64,000 nt of DNA, from contig NZ_JAUSXM010000001.1 of assembly GCF_030815985.1 (NCBI RefSeq), forward strand, positions 4,774,001 through 4,838,000, read 5' to 3'. Positions 33,445 through 42,751 of the stretch are shown one piece after another. Position 1 is the first letter of the stretch, and the number at the start of each line of letters is the position of its first letter. Source of the stretch: Paenibacillus sp. W2I17 (lineage in GTDB: Bacteria > Bacillota > Bacilli > Paenibacillales > Paenibacillaceae). Below the pieces are notes generated by a model. It saw only the letters and a program-made list of their open reading frames with translations, was not told where the DNA came from and did no database searches. Both the position numbers and the translations under genes were made by a program.

Positions 33445-33903
33445 TTAAGTGTGCTGTAGAATCTGCGGCTTTTTGCTAAACCCGGTACTCCCGGCTGTAA
33501 AGCCCATCTGGCGATAGAATTCATGTGCAGCTTCACGTTCCGGGCTATTGGCACTGTTCAGAGACAGGGAATCCACGTTATGCGTGGCTGCCCATTGTTC
33601 GGCTTCCAGAATGAGTTGACGGCCGATGCCTGAGCCTCTGAACTGGTCGTGTACAACCAATGCCAAGATACGGCAGTGTCTTCCGTTCTTTTCATACAGA
33701 TAAGACGTCTGTAATCCGATCAGTCCAACTACACGTCCGCGTGTTTCAGCAACCAGTGTGGTGAAGTTAGCGTCTGCAGCAATGTGGGTATAGCGCTCCT
33801 CCATCTCGGCGTAAGTGGTTGGATAACCGAGTTGATCCATCAGAATGACCATATCTTGCAGATCCGTAGTAGAACTATGTCTAATGGTTACATCCAGACT
33901 CAT
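33445..33903 (-). CDS. GNAT-family N-acetyltransferase
   Basis: A 152-residue acetyltransferase: IRHSSTTDLQDMVILMDQLG start, ILALVVHDQFRGSGIGRQLI (beta-4 and CoA-binding loop RGSGIG) and HEFYRQMGF near the end. The start codon overlaps the ddl stop (ATGA at 33900-33903) and its ribosome site GGAGGAGG lies in the ddl end, so it is the third gene of the ddlR-ddl operon. The acceptor is unknown; a role in envelope metabolism is possible from context. Confidence 0.88.
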   Translation of the reverse strand: MSLDVTIRHSSTTDLQDMVILMDQLGYPTTYAEMEERYTHIAADANFTTLVAETRGRVVGLIGLQTSYLYEKNGRHCRILALVVHDQFRGSGIGRQLILEAEQWAATHNVDSLSLNSANSPEREAAHEFYRQMGFTAGSTGFSKKPQILQHT

Positions 33904-34820
33904 AATCGTACCTCCTCCTTGGGTCTTTCTTTCAATGAAAGTTCAATAATGGTATCCAGCAGCTCTGCAAAAGAAATGCCTGCAGCGGCTGCACTTTTGG
34001 GCAGCAGACTGTTACGGGTAAGACCCGGCAGCGTGTTTACTTCAAGCACATAAGGCAAGCCTTCGCGAATCATCATATCCACGCGAGCGTAGACGCTGCA
34101 TTTGAGCACCTGATAGCAGGCAAGTGCCGCGGCTTCCACACGATGGTGAAGATCCACAGGCAATTGCACAACCTGCTCATCGGCTCCGTGGTCATCATAT
34201 TTGGAAGAATAATCGAAAAACTCGGCGTTCGAACGAATGGAGATCACCGGTAGCATTTTTCCATCCAGAATGGCACAGGTGATTTCCTCACCTTCAATAT
34301 ACTGTTCAATCATGACCGTATCATCCCAGGCGAGGGCAGCCTCTACAGCAGCAGGCAGGGCGGAAGCTTCCTTCACCACTTGGGTACCGATGCTGGAACC
34401 GCCTGAATTGGGTTTGACCACCACGGGGTACGTTAATTGTTGAACAGCAATAGAGGACAGTTCCTCCGTATGGTTCACCCGCAGCCATTCCCCGGTAAGT
34501 ACACCTGCATGCTGCATGAGTTGTTTGGACATGTCTTTATCCATGCATACACTGCTTGCTAGCACACCACAGCCTGTGTAGGGAATACCCAGAGATTCCA
34601 ATGTGCCCTGGACAGTACCGTCTTCGCCGTATTTGCCATGCAGGGCAAGCAGTGCCACATCGATCCCCGCTGACTTGTCGATTAGATCGCGCTTGGTATT
34701 CAGCTCAATGGGCACAACCTCGTATTTGTCTCTATTCAGATTTGCAATCATCTCCTGTCCGGTGAGCAGGGAAATATCCCGCTCTGAAGATGTACCGCCC
34801 ATAATCACGCCAACTTTCAT
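33900..34820 (-). CDS. ddl: D-alanine--D-alanine ligase
   Basis: A 306-residue ATP-grasp ligase of the short DdlB type. Visible hallmarks are GGTSSERDISLLTG, LALHGKYGEDGTVQG, MDKDMSKQLM, VVKPNSGGSSIGTQVV and the omega-loop Tyr in FFDYSSKY that favours D-Ala-D-Ala over D-Ala-D-Lac, plus EVNTLPGLT. It makes the dipeptide for peptidoglycan stems in the cytoplasm. ATG 34820 follows AAGGAGGATTT located in the end of ddlR, 12 bases downstream of that gene. Paenibacilli can carry more than one ddl, so it may not be the only copy. Confidence 0.95.
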   Translation of the reverse strand: MKVGVIMGGTSSERDISLLTGQEMIANLNRDKYEVVPIELNTKRDLIDKSAGIDVALLALHGKYGEDGTVQGTLESLGIPYTGCGVLASSVCMDKDMSKQLMQHAGVLTGEWLRVNHTEELSSIAVQQLTYPVVVKPNSGGSSIGTQVVKEASALPAAVEAALAWDDTVMIEQYIEGEEITCAILDGKMLPVISIRSNAEFFDYSSKYDDHGADEQVVQLPVDLHHRVEAAALACYQVLKCSVYARVDMMIREGLPYVLEVNTLPGLTRNSLLPKSAAAAGISFAELLDTIIELSLKERPKEEVRL

Positions 34821-34832
34821 GTGAAATCCTCC

Positions 34833-36285
34833 TTATCTCATTTGAGCTGCTGTCTCGCCAATGATGCGAATGCCTTTACGTATATTCTCATCGCTGACTC
34901 TGGAGAAACCCAGACGCATCGTGTTTACGCCCTGACCGGGTTCCAGATAAAAGGTATCTCCAGGTGTGAACGTTACACCTTTCACTTTACAAGCCGCGAG
35001 CAGTTCACGAGTCCTGTATTCGGACGGGAACTGCACGAACAGGTGCAGGCCGCCCTCACCGGAGATCCGGCACATCGGCAGATGCTGCTTCAGGCAGCGC
35101 ACAACCAGTTCATATTTGCGCTTATACTCCGTACGAGCCCGCTTCAGATATTTCTCGAAATTACCGTTGCTCAGATATTGATACAGTAGAGATTGATCCA
35201 GCGTTGATGTGTGGATGCTGCGTGCCCGTTTCATACTCTCCAGATAATCGATCAGCGCCGCATCCGCGATAACCCAACCAACTCGTAGTCCTGGGAACAG
35301 CACTTTGGAGAAGCTGCCCAGATACACCAGTCCGTTCCCTCTGCCCATGCTGGCGATCAGGGGAGATACGTGGGAACCGGAATAGCGCAATTCTTCATTG
35401 AACCCGTCCTCAATGATCGGTACCTGGTACTGGTTCATCAACCGGATAATCTCCCGCCCGTTTCGCAGGGGACGTCACAATCCCGGTTGGATTGTGATAG
35501 GAGGGCACAAGATAGGCCAGATCATAAGGACTTGCCTTAAGCTCATGTTCCAGTTGCTTCAAGTCTAGGCCATCCGACTCCATATTCACACCGGTCAGGT
35601 GGAACTGGTGCAGCTTTAGATTTTTGATCGCCGTGTGGTGCGTTGGATTCTCGCAGAGCGCTTTGCCGCTTTTTTTGCGCAACGCTCCAAGCACCAGATC
35701 GAATCCTTCCGTGAATCCGTTGGTGATTAGAATATCCTTGCCACGGAGGTCGACCCCTTTGTTTTCCATATAACGTAGTAAATAGTTCATCAGCGGTCTG
35801 TATCCCTGCGCATATCCGTAATTCAGCAGTACTTCGCCCTCAAGTGACATGCGATCCAGAAAAGCCCGTTTCACGTTGTGCAGATCAAACAGCTTTTCAT
35901 CCGGCGCTATGCTGGTAAACGATATCTCACCGCGCTCTGCTCCGGAGCCATGCTTCATCAGATCGTACTGCTCTGCCTGAATTGCATACTCGCTTACCTC
36001 TGTCGTCCAGTCCAGTTCCCAGCTTGCTGCTGCCTCAGGTGTTTCGATGGAGGCACTGACGTAATTGCCCTTGCCTTTGACTGCATAGATCAGACCTTCA
36101 TCTTCAAGCTCGGCATAAGCGAGCAGGACCGTACTGCGACTGACCTTCATGAGTGTACTGAGTTCACGGGTCGAGGGCAGCTTTTGTTTGGCTTGCAGGC
36201 CGCCTTTGAGCATCAATCGCTTCATATAATCTTTGACTTGTATATATACAGGGCGGTCCTCCGTCAGTTGCAGATCGGAATACAT
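34833..36285 (-). pseudogene. ddlR: DdlR: MocR/GabR-type regulator of ddl, frameshifted
   Basis: A MocR-type protein split over two frames. The first (ATG 36285 behind AGGGAG) has a GntR winged helix (RPVYIQVKDYMKRLMLKGGL, KLPSTRELSTLMKVSRSTV) and the start of an aminotransferase fold up to SYHNPTGIVTSPAKR. The second continues NQYQVPIIEDGFNEEL and has the PLP lysine in YLGSFSKVLFPGLRVGW. One extra G in the run at 35453-35455 causes the break; without it the join reads ...KRAEIIRLMNQYQ.... Position directly before ddl matches DdlR of Brevibacillus brevis, an activator of ddl that senses D-Ala through PLP. If the frameshift is real, ddl control is lost; sequencing error is plausible. Confidence 0.82.
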
Positions 36286-36389
36286 CCCATCACTCCCTCT
36301 ACTGGTATCTTGCCATATTATAAACCCCGCAGAAAGAACCACGATACCTCTGTTTCCCTGAGCGTGTGGTTGGTTGTTCGCACAAACGC

Positions 36390-36416
36390 AAAAAAGCCCT
36401 GGCAGTATGCCGGGGC
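36390..36416 (-). terminator. Minus-strand terminator/attenuator in the ddlR leader
   Basis: On the minus strand GCCCCGGCA-TAC-TGCCAGGGC (9 bp, one G-T) is followed by six T. It lies 105 bases upstream of the ddlR start, so transcripts begun further upstream would stop here unless anti-terminated. Confidence 0.65.
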
Positions 36417-36419
36417 CTG

Positions 36420-36958
36420 GTGGTGAAACTTGATCCATTTTCTATAGTACTGCTGCTATAATTTCTACAGTTGTATTGCATGACTAGTCTCTCTAGGATC
36501 GATAGCTATCTGACCTTCTACGTGTGTCTATTTACTTCAGTACGACTATAATTGCAGGCTTTCTAGGTGATACTTAAAATCTACAGTGAATCATGAATCT
36601 AGGTCTTTCTAGGTTTGCTTGCTGCAAGGGTCGATTAGATGATGAATCTACAATCTATAAGCTAGGGTTCTTGCTAACTGTACTCTTGTCGTGATCACTT
36701 AACAGAATGCAGCATGAAAAAGATATTCAATCATAGGGTACAATAGACGGAGGTAGATATAAAGACGTATGTCTCAGTGCCCAATTTCTTCCTCATACCC
36801 CTATAGTACCACTTTGAATCAGGGAAGTTAACCTTTTTTTTGAAATATTTGTCGTAATAGCGAAAATTGCGTGAATTGTACTTCATATAGAATGAAATGG
36901 TGTCCGTTTATAATATGTGATAGGATGTAAACCTATAGATAATGAGGAAGTGAGCCTA
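36420..36958. promoter_or_regulatory. Long non-coding region rich in TCTAGG and TCTACA repeats
   Basis: About 540 bases without a gene between ddlR and the GIY-YIG gene. TCTAGG occurs at 36492, 36562, 36598 and 36608 (twice inside CTTTCTAGGT), and TCTACA/TCTACG at 36464, 36517, 36580 and 36647. Eight TCTA(G/C) words within 190 bases is far above expectation, since CTAG is rare in bacterial DNA. MocR-type regulators bind direct repeats upstream of their genes, so this may be a multi-site DdlR region. The 36700-36950 part is AT-rich and holds the promoter of the GIY-YIG gene (TATAAT at 36910). No ORF or tRNA is seen. Confidence 0.5.
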
Positions 36959-37315
36959 TTGATTAATATTACCGTGCCAACACCGGATGTAACCATCACA
37001 AAGCAGGCTGATCCACAGCTTAGCCACATTTATGGATTTACTGATTTTCACCTGATTACCCGGGAACTAGGCGGGATTTTCATGTTTTACAATGCCGCTG
37101 GAGAATTGTTATTTGTCGGGAAAGCACGAAAGTTAAGACCCCGCATCAAAAAGCATTTTGAAGACACGGTATCACCAATTAAGAATCACCGCGAAGAAGT
37201 AACGAAGATTGAAGTATGCCTGGTTGAAGATCCGGTAGATCGTGAAATTTACGAGACGTATATCATCAACACGATGCGTGCGAAATACAATGTAGATAAA
37301 GTCTTGTACAAATAA
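36959..37315 (+). CDS. GIY-YIG nuclease-fold protein
   Basis: A 118-residue protein with one GIY-YIG-like domain: GGIFMFYNAAGELLFVGKAR (the G-x-Y ... V-G-K-x-x-x-L pattern of the UvrC N-terminal type), RIKKHFED and a catalytic-type Glu in REIYETYIINTMRAKYN. It may be a stand-alone repair endonuclease or a degenerate homologue. TTG 36959 follows GAGGAAG; the ATG at 36917 lacks a site. Single gene with no clear operon partner. Confidence 0.8.
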   Translation: MINITVPTPDVTITKQADPQLSHIYGFTDFHLITRELGGIFMFYNAAGELLFVGKARKLRPRIKKHFEDTVSPIKNHREEVTKIEVCLVEDPVDREIYETYIINTMRAKYNVDKVLYK

Positions 37316-37523
37316 GACGCTTAAAAAGCACATGAACATGCAATGTCTGGGACATATGTCCTAAGTGTTGCGCCAGTGGGTAAGGATGTAATCGAAGGAT
37401 TGCATCCGATTCCTTCTGGTGTCATCCCGATCTTTTCGAGGGAGTAGCTTGTAGAATTTGAAACGTAGTAAGCCCAAGCTTAGTATCACAGATATACCAA
37501 ATACATATGAAGAGGTGATTGTG

Positions 37524-38270
37524 TTGATCGGTCGTAGCGGTAACCCTACACTTAAAGACAGCACGTTTGAAAACAGAGGATATGGAGAAGATCGGTATCA
37601 GAATTACATGACGATCAACGGCACGGTGAACAAAGCGTTTATTACGCTTGTGATTCTGCTGGGCAGTGCGTTTGCAACATGGATGATGTTCTTTAACGGA
37701 CAACAAGTGATGCCGCTCGCTTATGGTGGATTAATCGTTGGTTTCATTCTGGCACTTGTGATTTCGTTCAAACCCGTAGCGGCACCTTATCTGGTACCGG
37801 TCTATGCCGTGGCAGAAGGCCTGTTCCTTGGAGCACTCTCTGCAACCTATGAGTCCCTGTATAACGGAATTACCTTGCAGGCGGCTCTGTTGACCATGGC
37901 TGTATTCATCGCTCTGCTGGTGGCATACAAAACCAGATTGATCAAAGCTACGGAGAACTTCAAGCTTGGGGTCGTGGCCGCAACCGGCGGTATCATGATC
38001 ATGTATCTGCTGAGCTTTGTACTGAGTTTCTTCGGAGTTTCGATTCCTTATCTGCATGATAACAGCTTGCTCGGCATCGGTATTTCGGTCGTTATCGTCA
38101 TTGTGGCTGCCCTCAATCTGGTCCTTGATTTCGACTTCATTGAGGGTGGTGCTGAACGTGGTGCGCCCAAGTACATGGAGTGGTACGGTGCATTTGGATT
38201 GATGGTTACACTGGTATGGCTGTACATTGAGATCATCCGTCTGCTTGGCAAATTGCGGAGCAGGGATTAG
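37524..38270 (+). CDS. Bax inhibitor-1/YccA (YetJ-like) family membrane protein
   Basis: A 248-residue protein with seven transmembrane segments after a 35-residue cytoplasmic N-terminus; APYLVPVYAVAEGLFLGALS and FIEGGAERGAPKYMEWYGAFG are the family signatures, including the di-aspartyl/acidic pH-sensor region LVLDFDFIE. The Bacillus homologue YetJ leaks Ca2+ in a pH-dependent manner. The start is GTG 37521 or TTG 37524 behind AGAGGTGA. Single gene with terminator at 38321. Confidence 0.9.
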   Translation: MIGRSGNPTLKDSTFENRGYGEDRYQNYMTINGTVNKAFITLVILLGSAFATWMMFFNGQQVMPLAYGGLIVGFILALVISFKPVAAPYLVPVYAVAEGLFLGALSATYESLYNGITLQAALLTMAVFIALLVAYKTRLIKATENFKLGVVAATGGIMIMYLLSFVLSFFGVSIPYLHDNSLLGIGISVVIVIVAALNLVLDFDFIEGGAERGAPKYMEWYGAFGLMVTLVWLYIEIIRLLGKLRSRD

Positions 38271-38320
38271 TCCTATCCAATACGTCAGATAGACGTAAAC
38301 GGAGTGTGGATTTAAAGCTA

Positions 38321-38361
38321 AAAAGCTAACGCGTGATACTCACGTCGTTAGCTTTTTTGAT
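38321..38361 (+). terminator. Intrinsic terminator after BI-1 gene
   Basis: AAAAGCTAACG and CGTTAGCTTTT, 11-bp perfect stem, then T run. Confidence 0.92.
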
Positions 38362-38439
38362 TAACATTAGCAGGATTTTCTTAATGGCGGCCTCTTACAA
38401 AACTCAACTGATTCCAACTCGTTGAGGCCCAGCACCACT

Positions 38440-39126
38440 CTATACTAACTCTGTATACAGATCCTCCAAGGTGATGATCTCGGGCTGGCTCGGCAGCTTT
38501 CCCCCAGCCGAACATGCCGCAAGCATATGTCCATCATCCAGTCGCTGACTGAGAAAGAGATATGTCCCGGCCTGTTTGCAATGCCAATCTCCCCGATCAT
38601 TGGGAAGGATGGCGAAGGAATCCAGTGGTATGGACAACCCCATACCCACTGCCTTAATATAACTTTCCTTCAGCGTCCATAGACGGTAGAAGGTCTCCAG
38701 CCGCCGATCGTCAGGCTCGGCGGCCAAGAACTGGCTCTCCTTAGGAGAGAAGAAACGCTCTGCAATCTGCATGTCAATTGGAGCTATTTTTTCTACATCC
38801 ACGCCCAGTTCATCTGTACTTCCAGAGATTAGAGCAATCCAATCACCAGAATGGGAGACGTTGAATGGTACATCCGAATAGTGACAGAGCGAAGGTTTGC
38901 CGTAGGAATTACGGGTAAAAGAAAGCTCAGCAGGTCTCAGTCCAGTTAACTTGCTCAAAGTTACACGAGTCAATATCTCGCCCAGCACGGAGCGATACGC
39001 GTCAGCCTGACGCACAAAACGCGAAGCCTGGGCACGTCGCTCCGCAGAAACTTGCGACAGCAATTGGTTCCAGTTCGGCTCGGGCAATACTTCTGGAACT
39101 TGGAGTACACGAATAGTTATCATCAT
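38440..39126 (-). CDS. 4'-phosphopantetheinyl transferase, Sfp type
   Basis: A 228-residue Sfp-type enzyme. Motifs are KPSLCHYSDVPFNVSHSGDW, the Mg-binding LGVDVEKI and the FYRLWTLKESYIKAVGMGL motif (W-x-x-KE-x-x-x-K). It transfers phosphopantetheine from CoA to carrier proteins, typically of nonribosomal peptide and polyketide synthetases, which Paenibacillus uses widely. No synthetase gene is in the window, so it works in trans. It starts at ATG 39126 or 39123. Confidence 0.93.
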   Translation of the reverse strand: MMITIRVLQVPEVLPEPNWNQLLSQVSAERRAQASRFVRQADAYRSVLGEILTRVTLSKLTGLRPAELSFTRNSYGKPSLCHYSDVPFNVSHSGDWIALISGSTDELGVDVEKIAPIDMQIAERFFSPKESQFLAAEPDDRRLETFYRLWTLKESYIKAVGMGLSIPLDSFAILPNDRGDWHCKQAGTYLFLSQRLDDGHMLAACSAGGKLPSQPEIITLEDLYTELV

Positions 39127-39285
39127 TAATCACCTGAGGACATATTCGGCGTGGATCAGTAACTTTCCTTTATATGGAACGTACCCCTCAACTTCCTCCC
39201 AAATCATCACTATACGGATGCCCCTAACAAGCAAGCCGATTGTCTCGTTTTTCATGTTAAGGCCTCAGGTTCTGTATCTTCCTCT

Positions 39286-40158
39286 TCATGCTTCCTGTAC
39301 TCGTTTCCATTCTGTATGTGCAGACTGCACTCGCTCCCACATATCTTGGCATTCCAGTTCGCTGTAATTCACCAATGGTTCATGAAATATTTCAGTTAAT
39401 ACGTTACGCCACTCGGTATAATTCCGGATCTCCGTTTTCTGGATTCCTTCGATATCATGTGTTCGGAGCATACATCCACGTAGTTCATGACTGCGTTTCT
39501 CATCCCGCTGACGAAGCAAAAATACGTTATGCCAAGGTGATTCGGCAGCCCGACTGTAGAATTCATGTTTGGGAATGAACTCCTCCAGATCGTGGACTAC
39601 CTCGGGAGCATAGTCGACTCCTTCACTTGGCCCATTTGGCTCGTACTCAAGCCTCCATCCCCCAGCCACAACAGATGATGGCATCAATTGGTACGTGAAC
39701 GGAGCTGAACCATAGGTTCCATAACGAAGTGACAGAGGTTCAAAGGGCATTCCGCCCAGACCTACATCTACAATCCAGCGCTCAACTGTCGGGTCAGCAT
39801 CCGGCAGAAGGACAGACAGACCGAGATGGAATGAGTTCACACGGGGTTGTTCCCCATGAGGCTGTACTCCACCGCGATGCCAATCAACCGTATAACCCAG
39901 CGAGCGGAGAAGAACACTAAATGCACCATTTAGATGAAAGCAGTAGCCGCTGCGTCCCTGTAATATAAGCTGAATTGAATCTTGAAGACTGATTCCCGCA
40001 GGACGACCCGCAAAAATATCGACCGTTTGCCAGGATAAATATTGGACATGTGCTCGCTGGAGTTCAAATAAGAATTCCAGTGTAGGTTCTTTTATATCAT
40101 CTATGCCGATCCGTTTCAGATAGGCCTGTATTTCAGCTGTATTCAATAGTTCAATCAT
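39286..40158 (-). CDS. Arylamine N-acetyltransferase
   Basis: A 290-residue NAT-family enzyme with the catalytic triad Cys73 (GRSGYCFHLNGAF), His111 (VNSFHLGL) and Asp131 (IVDVGLGGMP). It acetylates aromatic amines and hydrazines with acetyl-CoA; in some bacteria related enzymes close amide bonds in ansamycin or other products. ATG 40158 follows GAGGTGAT; the ATG at 40170 is less likely. It is next to the Sfp-type gene on the same strand (about 160 bases apart) but probably independent. Confidence 0.93.
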   Translation of the reverse strand: MIELLNTAEIQAYLKRIGIDDIKEPTLEFLFELQRAHVQYLSWQTVDIFAGRPAGISLQDSIQLILQGRSGYCFHLNGAFSVLLRSLGYTVDWHRGGVQPHGEQPRVNSFHLGLSVLLPDADPTVERWIVDVGLGGMPFEPLSLRYGTYGSAPFTYQLMPSSVVAGGWRLEYEPNGPSEGVDYAPEVVHDLEEFIPKHEFYSRAAESPWHNVFLLRQRDEKRSHELRGCMLRTHDIEGIQKTEIRNYTEWRNVLTEIFHEPLVNYSELECQDMWERVQSAHTEWKRVQEA

Positions 40159-40452
40159 TATCCAGATCACCTCACGTCATATAGTGGGATGCAGCCCAAA
40201 TTTTTATAAAACTTCTGCTGCCCTGAGTTCATTGTAAAAGTCAACGGGTGAAAACAACATCATCAATTGAGCCGATTGTAACGGTACAATTCATAGGATA
40301 GCTTTTTAAAATCATCTCAAGAGATGGACATGATTTTGATGTCATTGAAATACAATATATGGATGAGCTATTTCTTTTTCTGGGGTATGCTAACCTTTTG
40401 GAGTGGATATAGGTTAGAATATAGATAGATAGCAGGATTAGGAGATGGAAAA

Positions 40453-40929
40453 ATGGCTAATGATGAAGTGATTTTGACACAGGAAGGCTTGGAAAAGCTG
40501 GAGGACGAACTGAAGGATTTGAAGACGGTGAAGCGTAAGGAATTGGCAGCTCGTCTGAAACTCGCGATCAGTTACGGTGACCTGAAGGAAAATAGTGAGT
40601 ATCATTCAGCCAAAGATGATCAGGCCTTTATGGAGACCCGAATTTTGATCTTGGAGAAGATGCTGACAAAAGCAAGAGTCATTTCTTCAGACAATATAGA
40701 CTCCAACAAAGTGAGCATTGGATCGACGGTGTTGCTTAATGACATTGAGTTCGCCGAGAAGATTGAATATAAAGTGGTTGGCCCTGCCGAGGCCGATGTT
40801 GCGAATAATAAAATTTCGTACGAGAGCCCGCTGGGCAAGGAGATAATGGGCAAAGAAGTGGGCAGCGTCATTCATGTCAATGCTCCGATGGGCGTTATCA
40901 AGTACGAGTTACTTCAAATTAAAGTGTAA
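40453..40929 (+). CDS. greA: GreA/GreB-family transcript cleavage factor
   Basis: A 158-residue elongation factor. The N-terminal coiled coil carries EGLEKLEDELKDLKTVKRKE and the acidic tip SYGDLKENSEYHSAKDDQAF (D and E residues that position Mg2+ in the RNA polymerase secondary channel). The C-terminal FKBP-like domain ends with SPLGKEIMGKEVGS. It rescues backtracked polymerase. ATG 40453 follows TAGGAGATGG. Whether it is the main GreA or a second paralogue cannot be told here. Confidence 0.93.
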   Translation: MANDEVILTQEGLEKLEDELKDLKTVKRKELAARLKLAISYGDLKENSEYHSAKDDQAFMETRILILEKMLTKARVISSDNIDSNKVSIGSTVLLNDIEFAEKIEYKVVGPAEADVANNKISYESPLGKEIMGKEVGSVIHVNAPMGVIKYELLQIKV

Positions 40930-40934
40930 TTCAA

Positions 40935-40986
40935 AAAGAGAGGTGCTTCGCAGTCATCCAAATGGCTGAGGGGACACCTCTTTTTG
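40935..40986 (+). terminator. Intrinsic terminator after greA
   Basis: AGAGGTG and CACCTCT plus flanking A and T runs. Confidence 0.82.
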
Positions 40987-41211
40987 ATTCTACTGGGCTT
41001 TGAACGGTTGGGAATGCGGATTTGTTGAAACTCATACGGTTGGACTAACGGACTTTATCACATACTGTGTTTAAGGAACTTATGAGATGAAGATTTCCGT
41101 GTGTTTTATATGTAAAAAAATAACATTTCGACAAATTTCGAATTTCGAATGACCTGACAAGGTGAGTAGTATATAATTACGGGAAAACTTTAAAGTGATG
41201 GAGTAGATACG

Positions 41212-42568
41212 ATGAATTTTAGTAAGCCTAATCTAGATCAAGACAACGCTGGCAAAGGAGAACGTTTCTCCCAAGCTGGATTTATCCTGGCGGCCATTGG
41301 TAGTTCGGTTGGTCTGGGCAACATGTGGAAATTCCCGTACATTACGGGTGAGAACGGAGGGGCTGCGTTTTTCCTGCTCTTCATCGTTTGTTTGCTGCTC
41401 ATCGGTCTGCCAGTTCTTCTCGCTGAACTTGCGATTGGTCGCAGTGGCAGAGGTTAGTGCAGCTACGGCTTTTATCAAAGCAGGTGGACATAAAGGTTGG
41501 CTCGCAGCCGGTTTGCTGCAAGTATTGACGCCGTTTATCATCCTGTCCTTTTATGTCATTATTGCAGGCTGGACCCTGCAATATGCAATTACGTCATTCA
41601 GTGGAACATTGTTTAACAATCCGGATTATGCCGGACAATTCAATTCCTTCATAGGAGGTTATATGCCGATTGTGTGGCAACTGGTTTCAGTTCTGATCAC
41701 AGGCTGGATTGTTGCCAAAGGGGTATCTAACGGAATCGAGAAGTTTAACAAGGTACTGATTCCAGCGATGTTGGTACTGCTCATTATCCTGATGATTCGT
41801 GCAGTTACATTGCCGGGTGCAGGTGCTGGGGTATCCTTCTTCCTGAATCCGGACTTCTCGCAGCTTACGACGGAATCCGCACTGGTAGCGCTTGGACATG
41901 CCTTCTTCTCCCTGTCACTGGGGATGGGTATTCTTGTAACCTACGGTTCGTATGTGGATAAAAATCAATCTCTCGGTGCGGCAACCGTCGCCGTTGGTGC
42001 AGGTGACCTGATCTATGCATTCATTGCTGGTCTGATCATCTTCCCAACAACATTCTCGTTTGGTATTGCACCGGACCAAGGACCGTCACTGATTTTTGTG
42101 GCACTTCCGGCGGCCTTCTCGGCAATGCCACTTGGTTTCTTGTTTGGTGGACTGTTCTTCATCCTGCTGGCTATTGCGGCATTAACGTCAGCAGTATCCT
42201 TGCTGGAAGTTCCGGTGAAATATTTCATGGAACGTTTGTCCTGGAGCCGCAGTCGTGCGGTATGGGTGATATCACTCGCGGTCTTCATCGTGGGACTTCC
42301 TTCGGTGTTGTCGCTCGGCTTGCTGCCTGAATGGACGATTGGATCGAAGAGTGTGTTCGACTGGATGGACTTTGTAGCATCCAACATCCTGCTGCCTGTA
42401 GGTGGACTGCTTGTAACGATTTTTGCCGGATACTTCTGGAAAACGGCTGCGGAAGCTTCCGGCCTGCGTTCCGGATGGTTCCGGGTGTGGTTGTTCATGC
42501 TGCGTTACGTAGCTCCGATCCTGGTTCTGCTGGTTCTACTGCACACATCCGGTATCATTCACTTCTAA
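41212..42568 (+). pseudogene. Neurotransmitter:sodium symporter (NSS) family transporter, frameshifted
   Basis: The first frame holds [20 protein letters not shown] (transmembrane helix 1 with the unwound Na+/substrate site) and [19 protein letters not shown], ending ...AIGRSGRG at TAG 41456. The second frame, about 370 residues, continues SAATAFIKAGGHKGWLAAGL through helices 3 to 12. One extra T at 41454-41455 breaks the frame; removing it joins ...GRGSAATAF.... Together about 450 residues with 11-12 helices, a typical bacterial LeuT-like amino-acid/Na+ symporter. The remainder is intact, so this is a very recent lesion or an error. Confidence 0.85.
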
Positions 42569-42616
42569 TGGTGAAGACCCGATAGGGTGAAATATGGTCT
42601 GTTGTGCAGATTTACC

Positions 42617-42751
42617 ATGGATAAAACCTCTTGGAAGAAATGCAAAAGCCCTTGTTTTCCCTCGTCAATTTTGGGACAATACGGAGTAGAGGTTTTTTGG
42701 GTAGGACCGATAAGCCATATGCTTTTTTGCGAAAAGAGGATTATACAATGA
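42617..42751 (+). other. Possible 44-codon upstream ORF coupled to rlmN
   Basis: A frame starting ATG 42617 ends in TGA 42749-42751, overlapping the rlmN start (ATGA). It crosses an imperfect terminator-like structure: AAAACCTCT (42623) can pair with AGAGGTTTT (42688), followed by more T. No ribosome site precedes the ATG, and the product ([20 protein letters not shown] start) has no known match. It may be a regulatory leader or chance. Confidence 0.3.

Noticed and set aside
36420..36900. T-box or other known riboswitch before ddlR
   Set aside because: No AGGGTGGNACCGCG T-box core or other recognisable aptamer on the minus strand; only a terminator hairpin is visible.
40159..40452. Operator CATCTC-AA-GAGATG before greA
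   Set aside because: A short palindrome without a matching regulator or second copy nearby; probability of chance is high in an AT-rich spacer.
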